A stretch of DNA of 64,000 nt from Synechococcus sp. CS-1332 (lineage in GTDB: Bacteria; Cyanobacteriota; Cyanobacteriia; PCC-6307; Cyanobiaceae), in contig NZ_JAHLYP010000042.1 in the NCBI RefSeq assembly GCF_025127995.1, positions 124,001 through 188,000 on the forward strand, given 5' to 3'. The translations under genes and the position numbers were made by a program. Shown here in pieces: positions 24,858 to 32,367 of the stretch. The notes below the pieces were generated by a model. It did not search any database. It was not told where the DNA came from and saw nothing but the letters and a program-made list of their open reading frames with translations. Every line of letters starts with the position of its first letter. Within the stretch, counting starts at the first letter, position 1.

Positions 24858-25856
24858 TCAGGCCCCGTCGTAGAGGCTGGCAATCTGGTTGCGGCCGTTG
24901 CCCTTGGCCAGTTCATGGGCCCGCTCGGCCCGCTGGATCAGGTCGGTGAAGCGGTGATCGGCGGGGGCCAGAACGGTGAGGCCACCGGTGATGTGCAGGT
25001 GGACGTCGGAATGGGTGTGGACGCCGGACAGGTGGCTGACGGCGGTACGCAGGCCATCGGCCAGGGCCATGGCCTGGTCGCGCTCGATTCCCACCAGCAT
25101 CAGGGCGAAATCACCATCCCCGAGGCGGGCGGCGAAGTCCTGTTCCTGGAGAAAGGTGCGCGCCAGCTGGACCACATCGGAGAGCACCTGATCGCCGGCG
25201 AGCTGACCCCAGCGGTTGTTGATCAGCCGCAGATTGTCGAGATCGAAGAGAAGCAGCGACAGGGGGTGCTGATCGCGGCGGGCACGGTCGAACTCCCGCG
25301 CACCGATGCTCAGGAAGGTGTGGCGGGTGGGCAGGCCGGTGACCGGACAGAGGTGGGCCAGGCGCCGCAGCTCCAGCTCGCGCATGGCCAGCTGGGCCAG
25401 GCGTTGCAGCAACTCGCGCTGCTCCGGGCCGATGTCCCGGGGCTCCCGATCGATGACGCAAAGGGTACCGAGGTTGTGACCCTCAGGGGTCTGCAGCGGC
25501 GCCCCGGCATAGAAGCGGATGTGGGGATTGGCGAAGACCAGGGGGTTGCTGCGGAAGCGCTCATCAGCGCGGGCATCGGGCACCACCATCACCTCGTCGT
25601 GAACGATGGCATGGGCGCAGAGGGCCATCTCCCGCGGGGTTTCGCGCACCTCCAGTCCCCGTTTGGCCAGAAACCATTGCCGATCGGCTTCCACCAGGGA
25701 GATGGCCACGATCGGGGTCTGGAAGATGGCCGCGGTCAGATCCAGGATGCGGTCGAAATGCTCGTCGCTGTCGGCTTCGAGGATGCCGTAGCGCTCCAGA
25801 TCGCGGAGCCGCTGGTCCTCGTCGGCGGGGACCGGATAGGCCGGATAGGGAGCCAT
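24858..25856 (-). CDS. GAF-GGDEF protein with altered GGDEF signature
   Basis: A 332-residue protein. A GAF-type sensor spans about 28-165 (LTAAIFQTPIVAISLVEADRQWF, CAHAIVHDEVMVVPDAR, FYAGAPLQTPEGHNLGTLCVID). A GGDEF domain spans about 170-330 (LCPVTGLPTRHTF, then RLGDGDFALML). The active-site signature reads GDGDF rather than GGDEF, so diguanylate cyclase activity is doubtful, though the Asp is kept. It could be a GTP or c-di-GMP sensor, or a weak cyclase. Start at 25856. It ends 9 bp from umuC's stop, convergent. Confidence 0.85.
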   Translation of the reverse strand: MAPYPAYPVPADEDQRLRDLERYGILEADSDEHFDRILDLTAAIFQTPIVAISLVEADRQWFLAKRGLEVRETPREMALCAHAIVHDEVMVVPDARADERFRSNPLVFANPHIRFYAGAPLQTPEGHNLGTLCVIDREPRDIGPEQRELLQRLAQLAMRELELRRLAHLCPVTGLPTRHTFLSIGAREFDRARRDQHPLSLLLFDLDNLRLINNRWGQLAGDQVLSDVVQLARTFLQEQDFAARLGDGDFALMLVGIERDQAMALADGLRTAVSHLSGVHTHSDVHLHITGGLTVLAPADHRFTDLIQRAERAHELAKGNGRNQIASLYDGA

Positions 25857-25929
25857 GAAGAGCCAACGTCCACTGAAAATCTAGGCAGATCGGGCGGTGG
25901 CAAGCGGACTTTGAAGCGGAATCCTGGCC

Positions 25930-28014
25930 TCAGGCCGCCGGCACCGCCAGGGTCTCCTCGTAACCGGCCCGGCGGCCGTCATCCAGCTGATTCAGGTAGC
26001 GGCGCTCGCTGTAGTAAGCCTCCTGGAAGCGCAGAGCGTCGCCGTTGAGCGCGTCGAAGAGGTCATGGATCCGGGTTTCCATGTCAAGGCCGCTGCCGGC
26101 CGCTGGGCTGGCGGGGCCTGTCGGGGGCGCGTCGCGCTCCTCCTCCAGCAACCGGGCAATGCAGTGCTCCAGGGTCTGGAGCCGTTGACTCGACCAGGCA
26201 TCCAGCAGGTGACGGCAGCGCCGCAGCACCCGTTGCCGCTCCAGGGAGGCCGTGGCGCCTCGGAGCTGCAGGGGCGGATGGGCCAGGGCGAGCCGCTGCA
26301 CCTCACTGGGCTCCAGCAGGGGGGTCAGCCGGCCGAGCAGGGCGCTCTGCTCCACCAGCAGCCGGTCGCCCAGCAGCCGGGGCAGATCGAGATCGGCCAG
26401 ATCCAGCCCAGGATCGGTGCCCCGGTTGATGGCCTCGAGCCGACCGGCACCGAGGTTGTCCTCCTCCAATTCCCCGATCGCGGCCCAGAGCTGGCGGTGG
26501 TGCTGGAGGGCAAAGTCATCGAGCTCCCGACGCCGCAGCTCGGCACGGATCACGCCGCGCCACGGGGCGCAATGGAGGTAGAGGCGCAGGATCTCCGCCT
26601 CGGCCCGCTCCCGGTGCCCCACCTCCCCAGGTTGCTCCCATTTCACCGAGCGGCCATGCCAGCGCTGGCCCTTCACCTGCTGACGCAGGTCCTCCTCCAG
26701 CTGGATGGCCAGCCGGGCCTGGCCGCCCGAGAGGCGTTCGGCCACCTGCTGCAGGTAGTGGCTGCGCACGGCCGACTGGGGCAGTTTGCCCAGCAGCTGG
26801 ACCAGACCGGAAACGGCCTGCTGGAACTGGTCGGCCCGGGCCAGATCCTTGCCTTCGAACACCTGCTCGATCTGCCAGTCGAGCCAGAGCGGGGCCTGAT
26901 CGAGCAGGGAGCGGTACTCCCCAGGGCCATGGTGCTGCAAAAACTCGTCGGGGTCTTTGCCGGCGGGGAGGTGCAGCACCCGCAGTTCCAGCTGGCCCTG
27001 CAGCGCCAGTTGCTCCACTTCACCGATGGCCCGCTGGGCGGCACGGATGCCCGCCCCGTCGCTGTCGAAGTTGAGGATCAGCCGCCGGCCATCGCAGCAG
27101 CGGCACAGCTGGGTGATCTGGCTGGAGCTGAGGGCCGTGCCGAGGGCCGCCACCGCATTGGTGATGCCGGCGGCATGCAGGGCGATGACGTCGAAATAGC
27201 CCTCCACCACCACGGCCCGGTCGTCGCGGCGGATGGCGTCGGCGGCCCGATCCAGCCCAAACAGATGCTTGCCCTTCTCGAACACCTCCGTTTCCGGGGA
27301 GTTGAGGTACTTCGGTTCAGCCCCGTCCAGGCCCCGGCCACCGAAGCCGATCACCCGGCCCTGGCGGTCACGGATCGGCACCATCACCCGGTCGCGAAAG
27401 CGGTCGTAGAAGCCGCCGCCCCCCTTGCGGGCCACCACCAGACCGGCCGCCTCGAGCAGGTCGGCAGCCTGGCCCTCCACCTGCTGCAGGTGCTGCAGCA
27501 GACCATCCCAGCCAGCCGGGGCATAGCCCAGCTGGAACGCTTCGAGGGTGGTTTCGCTGAGGCCGCGCGTCTGGCGCAGGTAGGTGAGGGCTGGGGCTCC
27601 CTCCGGAGAGCGCAACTGGCCCTGGAACCAGCCCGCCGCCAGGGCCAGCACCCGGTGCAGCCGCTCGCGGCGCGAGAGCTGCTGACGCAACCGCTCCTGC
27701 TGGGGGCCATCGAGGGTCTCGACCGGCAGCTGGTAGCGGCGGGCCAGATCCAGCACCACCTCGCTGAAGCTGGTGCGCTGCAGCTCCATCAGGAACTTGA
27801 TGGCGTTGCCGCCGGCCCCGCAGGAGAAGCAGTAATAGAACTGTTTGGCTGGTGACACCGTCATCGACGGCGACTTGTCGTCGTGGAACGGGCAGATCCC
27901 GACGAACTCGCGTCCCTTCTTCTTGAGCACCACGTGCTCCCCCACCACGTCGACGATGTCGGCCCGTTCCTTGACGGCCTCGATCGTGCGGGGGTGGAGG
28001 CGGGGAAGACTCAA
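25930..28014 (-). CDS. dnaG: DNA primase DnaG
   Basis: Makes RNA primers for replication. From a TTG at 28014 (694 aa) the protein begins SLPRLHPRTIEAVKERADIVDVV. The CHC2 zinc ribbon uses C41, H44, C62 and C65. The TOPRIM core has VVVEGYFDVIAL and NFDSDGAGIRAA, and the C-terminal part should bind DnaB. An in-frame ATG at 28089 gives 25 extra residues rich in Ser/Pro; TTG is preferred because homologues begin near there, but it lacks a clear Shine-Dalgarno. Divergent from the EamA gene by about 150 bp. Confidence 0.93.
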   Translation of the reverse strand: MSLPRLHPRTIEAVKERADIVDVVGEHVVLKKKGREFVGICPFHDDKSPSMTVSPAKQFYYCFSCGAGGNAIKFLMELQRTSFSEVVLDLARRYQLPVETLDGPQQERLRQQLSRRERLHRVLALAAGWFQGQLRSPEGAPALTYLRQTRGLSETTLEAFQLGYAPAGWDGLLQHLQQVEGQAADLLEAAGLVVARKGGGGFYDRFRDRVMVPIRDRQGRVIGFGGRGLDGAEPKYLNSPETEVFEKGKHLFGLDRAADAIRRDDRAVVVEGYFDVIALHAAGITNAVAALGTALSSSQITQLCRCCDGRRLILNFDSDGAGIRAAQRAIGEVEQLALQGQLELRVLHLPAGKDPDEFLQHHGPGEYRSLLDQAPLWLDWQIEQVFEGKDLARADQFQQAVSGLVQLLGKLPQSAVRSHYLQQVAERLSGGQARLAIQLEEDLRQQVKGQRWHGRSVKWEQPGEVGHRERAEAEILRLYLHCAPWRGVIRAELRRRELDDFALQHHRQLWAAIGELEEDNLGAGRLEAINRGTDPGLDLADLDLPRLLGDRLLVEQSALLGRLTPLLEPSEVQRLALAHPPLQLRGATASLERQRVLRRCRHLLDAWSSQRLQTLEHCIARLLEEERDAPPTGPASPAAGSGLDMETRIHDLFDALNGDALRFQEAYYSERRYLNQLDDGRRAGYEETLAVPAA

Positions 28015-28163
28015 GAGTGCAGGCTCAAGGCGGGAGGGGGAGGATGGGAGCGGCCGGATGGTGGAGCGTGAAGGGCTGGGGACGGACAACCCCCATTGGT
28101 GGTGGTCCTACTGGAGACAGTCTGGGGCCTGACACCACGGATGGAGGTCGCCGGGTGAACCGA

Positions 28164-29069
28164 ATGCCCCAGTCCGACCCTGGTAGAACCCTGTCGGCCG
28201 GGGTCTGGATGGTGCTCAGCGCCCTCTCCTTCAGCCTGATGGTGGTGGGGGTGAAGCAGGTGGGCGACCGGCTTCCGATTGCCGAGGTGGTGCTGGCACG
28301 GGCCCTGGTGAGCCTGGCGCTCAGTTACGGCATGGCCAGGAGGCTCGGTGTGGATCCCTGGGGGCGGCGCCGGGGGCTGCTGGTGCTGCGGGGTCTGGTG
28401 GGCAGTGCCGCCCTGTTCTGTGTCTATGCCGCCGTGGTGCACCTGCCCCTGGCCTCCGCCACGGTGCTGCAGTACCTGTACCCCACGTTCACGGCACTGC
28501 TGGCCTGGCTGCTCCTGGGTGAGCGCCTGGGACGGCGGGTGCTGCTGGCCATGGGGCTGGGTTGGCTGGGGGTGCTGCTGGTGGCCCAGCCCACCGCCAC
28601 TTCCGCCCTGCCGACGCCCTGGGTTCTGGTGGCGGTGGCCGGCGCCCTGCTCACCGCCGTGGCCTACGTGAGTGTGCGGAGCCTGGCCGAAAGCGAACCT
28701 GCGGCGGTGATCATCTTCTACTTTCCGCTCGTGGCCGTTCCCATGAGCCTGCCGCTGGTGCTGCTTGATCCGGTGCTGCCCACCGCGAGCGAACTGGTTT
28801 GGCTGTTGGGGGTGGGGGTGTTCACCCAGCTCGGCCAGGTGGGACTCACCAAGGCCCTCACCCAGCTGCCAGCGGCCCGGGCCACCGCAATCAGCTACGT
28901 GCAGGTGGGATTCGCCGCCCTCTGGGGCTGGTGGATCTTCGGTGAAGCCATCGATCTGCCGACGGCACTAGGGGCGGCCCTGATCCTGATCGCCACGCTG
29001 ATCTGTCTGGGTCAGCCGCCGGGACTGGCCAAGGCGGAGGAATCCGCTGAGCAACGACTTCTACGATGA
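28164..29069 (+). CDS. EamA/DMT family transporter
   Basis: A 301-residue protein with about ten hydrophobic helices arranged as two EamA repeats (about 10-130 and 150-285). Motifs include LGERLGRRVLLAMGLGWLGVLLVA at the end of the first repeat and GWWIFGEAIDLPTALGAALILIATL at the end of the second. Start at ATG 28164; upstream GTG 28155 is possible. The frame is open to 28017, but that stretch is Gly-rich and not membrane-like. The stop overlaps the next gene's start (ATGA). Substrate unknown; metabolite or amino-acid export is typical of the family. Confidence 0.85.
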   Translation: MPQSDPGRTLSAGVWMVLSALSFSLMVVGVKQVGDRLPIAEVVLARALVSLALSYGMARRLGVDPWGRRRGLLVLRGLVGSAALFCVYAAVVHLPLASATVLQYLYPTFTALLAWLLLGERLGRRVLLAMGLGWLGVLLVAQPTATSALPTPWVLVAVAGALLTAVAYVSVRSLAESEPAAVIIFYFPLVAVPMSLPLVLLDPVLPTASELVWLLGVGVFTQLGQVGLTKALTQLPAARATAISYVQVGFAALWGWWIFGEAIDLPTALGAALILIATLICLGQPPGLAKAEESAEQRLLR

Positions 29070-30481
29070 CGCCGCCAGGTTGGGTTCCCCTGCTGTCGAT
29101 CCCACTGCCTGGTGCTTGTCATCCCTGGCTGGCCACGATGGTGGCTGGCCTCAGCCATGGAGCGGAGTCGGCAGTGATCAGGCCGCCGATGGCTCCCGGC
29201 ATCGTCCCCTTGCCGCTGATGATGGTGACCATCGGGGGCATCTTTCTTGGCACCCTGGCCATCAGCCGCTTCTCCTTGAAGATTGGGGTTCCCGCCATTC
29301 TTGGCGTCCTGCTGTTCGGCCTGTTCATCAATCCCTCCGTCACCCTGTTCAGCCATGAGACGATCCTGCGGCTGCAGGTTCTGAGTCTGTCGATCCTGCT
29401 GTTCAACGCCGGACTGGAAACGGACATCCGCTCGATTCGCGGCTTCCTTGAATACGGCATCATCCTGGCGGTGGGAGGGGTGATTCTCTCCAGCCTGATG
29501 CTGGGGCTGATCATCTGGTTCGTGGCTTCCCCCGATGCCGCCGGCATCGAGCTCGGCTTCGGGCAGGTCCCTGTCGCGGTGGCGATGCTGATCGCCGCCT
29601 GTCTGGGGTCGACGGACGCGGGGGCCACGATGAACGTGCTGCAGTTGGTGGAGGGCGCGATTCCCCGCCGGCTCTCGGCCCTGGTGCAGTTCGAATCCTC
29701 CGTGAACGATCCCACAGGCATCCTGTTTCTAGGCCTGGTGATCGGCCTGACGACACTGGAGGGGGGGAGCAGCGGGCAGCAGGTGGTGGTGGAGCAGCTG
29801 CAAACGTTCCTGCAGAAGATCGGGTCGGGCCTTTTAATCGGCGTCTGCGTGAGTTATCTGGGCCGCTTCAGTCTCAATCGTCTGGTGCGCGATGCGAGCC
29901 AGTTGCTGATTCTGGGCATCGCCATCGGCCTGATTTCCTATGGAGTGGCGGAGCTGATGGGAGGCTCCGGTTTCATCAGCGCCTACGTGGCGGGCCTGAT
30001 GCTGAGAAACCACAGTTACAGCAATGAACAGATCACTCCGGAGGCTCTGCAGCACACCTTGCTGCCGTTCAACAACATGACCGAAATCACCATCTTTCTG
30101 ATCTTCGGTCTCAGTGTCCATCCTCTCGAGCTCCTGCCCGCCTTGCCGGAGGGCTTCGTCGTGGCCATCGCCATGATGCTGGTGGCCAGACCGGCGAGTG
30201 TTCTGCTGCTGCAACGGTTCTCGCCCTTCAGCCTGCGGGATTCGCTGCTGGTGTCCTGGTGCGGGCTGCGGGGGGCGGTGCCCCTCGCCCTGAGCTTCGA
30301 GATGGTCGACGCCATCCCCAAGGTCCGCGGCATCGACCCGGCCACGGTGCCATCCCTGGTCCAGAACGCCGGAGGGATCGTCTTCTGTGTAGTCGTGATC
30401 AACCTGCTGGTGCAGGGGCTCACCCTTCCCCACGTCGGCCGCTGGCTCAGGCTTTCCGAGGAAGGGGCAGGGGCTCAGTGA
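29066..30481 (+). CDS. CPA1 family cation/proton antiporter
   Basis: A 471-residue membrane protein with about 12 helices from residue 45 on. The CPA1 signature FESSVNDPTGIL (about 210-221) contains the transport Asp, and CGLRGAVPLAL (about 397-407) is the conserved second-half motif. IPRRLSALVQ fits the helix before the ND motif. These identify a Na+/H+ or K+/H+ antiporter of the NhaP type. The first 45 residues are atypical; Met25 or Met42 could be the true start, but the ATG at 29066 overlaps the EamA stop. It overlaps the convergent lipoprotein gene by 35 bp. Confidence 0.88.
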   Translation: MTPPGWVPLLSIPLPGACHPWLATMVAGLSHGAESAVIRPPMAPGIVPLPLMMVTIGGIFLGTLAISRFSLKIGVPAILGVLLFGLFINPSVTLFSHETILRLQVLSLSILLFNAGLETDIRSIRGFLEYGIILAVGGVILSSLMLGLIIWFVASPDAAGIELGFGQVPVAVAMLIAACLGSTDAGATMNVLQLVEGAIPRRLSALVQFESSVNDPTGILFLGLVIGLTTLEGGSSGQQVVVEQLQTFLQKIGSGLLIGVCVSYLGRFSLNRLVRDASQLLILGIAIGLISYGVAELMGGSGFISAYVAGLMLRNHSYSNEQITPEALQHTLLPFNNMTEITIFLIFGLSVHPLELLPALPEGFVVAIAMMLVARPASVLLLQRFSPFSLRDSLLVSWCGLRGAVPLALSFEMVDAIPKVRGIDPATVPSLVQNAGGIVFCVVVINLLVQGLTLPHVGRWLRLSEEGAGAQ

Positions 30482-30908
30482 TCCAGTCCTGGCTGTTGCC
30501 GTCGCTGCTGCCGCTGGGGCGGGCCAGGCGCCAGCTCTCCCCCCTGGCACCACGCTGCAGGTAGAGCTCGAAGGGGCTGTCGACGCGGATGGCATCCCCG
30601 GGCAGCCGCCAGTCAAAGCGACCGCTCAGGTGCAGTCCCCGCCCCTCACCGATGGCGACGGCCTCCTGCTGCTCGACCCTCACGCGGCTCACCTCGGGGA
30701 GGCCGCCGGCCTCCAGATCGAGGGCCCGGGCAATGGCCCCCTGGGTGAGCTGGATCTGCAGGGACAGGGCGTCGAGCAATACGCCCCTGGGAGGTTGGCC
30801 GCCCCTGCTGCAGCCCCCCAACAGGAGCAGCAAGGCCAGCAGCGGTGCCAGAACCAGCGTCAGCGGCGACAGGGAGCGGCCCGGGGGGCTTGGCAGGAGG
30901 GGCAGCAT
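30447..30908 (-). CDS. Lipoprotein of unknown function
   Basis: A 153-residue protein. Numbered from ATG 30908, a signal with a lipobox LLGGC ends at the Cys near 33, so it should be lipidated and held at the outer or inner membrane. The mature part has a beta-rich look (LLDALSLQIQLTQGAI, GLHLSGRFDWRLPGDAIRVDSPFELYLQRG). ATG 30932 is also in frame and would overlap the divergent ruvA start by two bases. No family named, but the arrangement next to ruvA is, in my memory, seen in related genomes. 3' end overlaps the antiporter gene. Confidence 0.7.
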   Translation of the reverse strand: MLPLLPSPPGRSLSPLTLVLAPLLALLLLLGGCSRGGQPPRGVLLDALSLQIQLTQGAIARALDLEAGGLPEVSRVRVEQQEAVAIGEGRGLHLSGRFDWRLPGDAIRVDSPFELYLQRGARGESWRLARPSGSSDGNSQDWITEPLPLPRKA

Positions 30909-30930
30909 GGGGGCTGACGCACGTTTCACC

Positions 30931-31584
30931 ATGATCGGCTGGCTGCAGGGGCGACTGGCCGAACCATGGCAGCAGGCGAACCGCTGCGGGGCCCTGCTGA
31001 TCTGCCAGGGGGTGGGTTACGAGGTGCAGTTCACCCTGAGGCAGTGGCAGCGACTGCCTGAGGTGGGGAGCGATCTAGGCCTGCACGTGCACCACAGCAT
31101 CCGTGACGACGGCTGGACCCTCTATGCCTTTCTCGCCCGTCAGGAGCGGGACCTGTTCCGCGAGCTGGTGGCCGTGAGCGGTGTGGGGCCCCAGATGGCC
31201 CTGGGCCTGCTCGGGGCCCTGGATGTACCGGAGCTCGTGCGAGCCATCGTCCACGCCGACCTGCGCAGCCTCTGCCTGGCCCCTGGGGTGGGCAAGCGCA
31301 CGGCCGAACGCCTTTCGGTGGAGCTGCGGCAACGCCTGCAGGAGCGCTTCGCCGGCCTGGTGGATCCCCTCGAAGAGGAGGAGGTCGGCGGCGAGGAGGC
31401 CCCAGGGGGCCCCTCGGCCCCCTGCCGCGAGGAGGTGCAGATCACCCTGGTGGCGCTCGGTTACGAACCCCTTGAAATCCACCGGGCCCTGCGGGCGGTC
31501 GCCGCCGCCGGGATCGAGGGGTCCGCATGCGCCGATGACTGGATCCGCGAAAGCCTGCGCTGGTTGTCCCGCGCCGTGGCCTGA
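30931..31584 (+). CDS. ruvA: Holliday junction DNA helicase subunit RuvA
   Basis: Binds four-way junctions and loads RuvB during recombinational repair. The 217-residue protein begins MIGWLQGRLAE (OB-fold domain I), has the helix-hairpin-helix motifs GVGPQMALGLLG and LAPGVGKRTAERLSVELRQRL in domain II, an acidic linker (DPLEEEEVGGEEAPGG), and C-terminal domain III (EVQITLVALGYEPLEIHRALRAV). ATG 30931 was chosen over the much longer frame because domain I starts there. Its first codon lies opposite the longer start of the divergent lipoprotein gene. Confidence 0.95.
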   Translation: MIGWLQGRLAEPWQQANRCGALLICQGVGYEVQFTLRQWQRLPEVGSDLGLHVHHSIRDDGWTLYAFLARQERDLFRELVAVSGVGPQMALGLLGALDVPELVRAIVHADLRSLCLAPGVGKRTAERLSVELRQRLQERFAGLVDPLEEEEVGGEEAPGGPSAPCREEVQITLVALGYEPLEIHRALRAVAAAGIEGSACADDWIRESLRWLSRAVA

Positions 31585-31661
31585 AGGGGCTGCGCTGAAG
31601 GGAAGGCCAACGGGCCGCACGTTAAGGTGTTGGTTTGCACCGTTCGGGCACAGATCCGCCC

Positions 31662-31931
31662 ATGCCGCTCACTACCACCCAGAAACAGGAACTGATCAAT
31701 TCCCATCAGGCCCACGGCACTGACACCGGCTCGGTGGAAGTGCAGGTGGCGATGTTGAGCGAGCGGATCCAGCAACTCAGTGGCCACCTGCAGAAGAACA
31801 TCCACGATTTCTCTTCCCGCCAGGGGTTGCTCAAGATGATCGGCCGGCGCAAGCGCCTGCTCGGCTATCTCCGTGCCCAGAGCGAGACCCGCTACGCCGA
31901 ACTGATCAAGAAACTCGGCATCCGCGGCTGA
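31662..31931 (+). CDS. rpsO: 30S ribosomal protein S15
   Basis: Primary 16S rRNA binding protein of the small subunit platform. The 89-residue product, [21 protein letters not shown]..., contains [45 protein letters not shown] and the typical C-terminus [11 protein letters not shown]. Length is exactly the family norm. An in-frame ATG at 31635 is rejected because homologues begin at 31662. It lies 77 bp downstream of ruvA and is followed by the PAM68-like gene 10 bp later. Nothing unusual. Confidence 0.98.
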   Translation: MPLTTTQKQELINSHQAHGTDTGSVEVQVAMLSERIQQLSGHLQKNIHDFSSRQGLLKMIGRRKRLLGYLRAQSETRYAELIKKLGIRG

Positions 31932-31941
31932 GGCTCATTCC

Positions 31942-32367
31942 ATGGCCCGTCGGCCGAAGCCGAAATCGTTCGCGGCGCCCGCTGCCGGCGGCCCCCCAGC
32001 CAAGGCTCCACGGCAGCAGGTGATCCCTGAGGCGGTGGCCAACCGCATGGTGCGGCGCATCGCCATTGCCACGGGAACCCCCACGGTCCTGGGGATGGGT
32101 GTGTTCGTGGCCAGCTACCTGCTGGTCACCCGTGGGCTGCTCGACATACCACCCGGCCTGACGCTGGTGGGCTCAGGCGCCTTCTTTTTGCTGGGTCTGC
32201 TGGGCCTCAGCTATGGGGTGCTCTCGGCCAGCTGGGAGGACGCCCCCGGCAGCCTGCTGGGGGTGGAGCAGATCGGCGTCAACATCAGCCGGGTGCGAGC
32301 CTCGGTGCGGGCCATGCGCCAGGGCGCCTCGGGCCCCGACTCCGGCTCAGGCAGCCCCCAAGGGTGA
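31942..32367 (+). CDS. PAM68-family protein (PSII assembly)
   Basis: A 141-residue membrane protein with a basic Ala/Pro-rich N-terminus (about 1-35), two helices (about 46-65 and 72-92), and a conserved tail [30 protein letters not shown]. That tail fits PAM68/DUF3464, which assists PSII assembly and CP47 insertion in Arabidopsis and Synechocystis. Located beside rpsO and dnaE, a conserved order as I recall. The last 21 bp overlap the convergent end of dnaE. Confidence 0.85.
   Translation: MARRPKPKSFAAPAAGGPPAKAPRQQVIPEAVANRMVRRIAIATGTPTVLGMGVFVASYLLVTRGLLDIPPGLTLVGSGAFFLLGLLGLSYGVLSASWEDAPGSLLGVEQIGVNISRVRASVRAMRQGASGPDSGSGSPQG

Noticed and set aside
26065-27855. A 596-residue plus-strand frame opposite dnaG
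   Set aside because: Same artefact as above: low-complexity translation rich in Gln, Gly and Ala, fully within dnaG.
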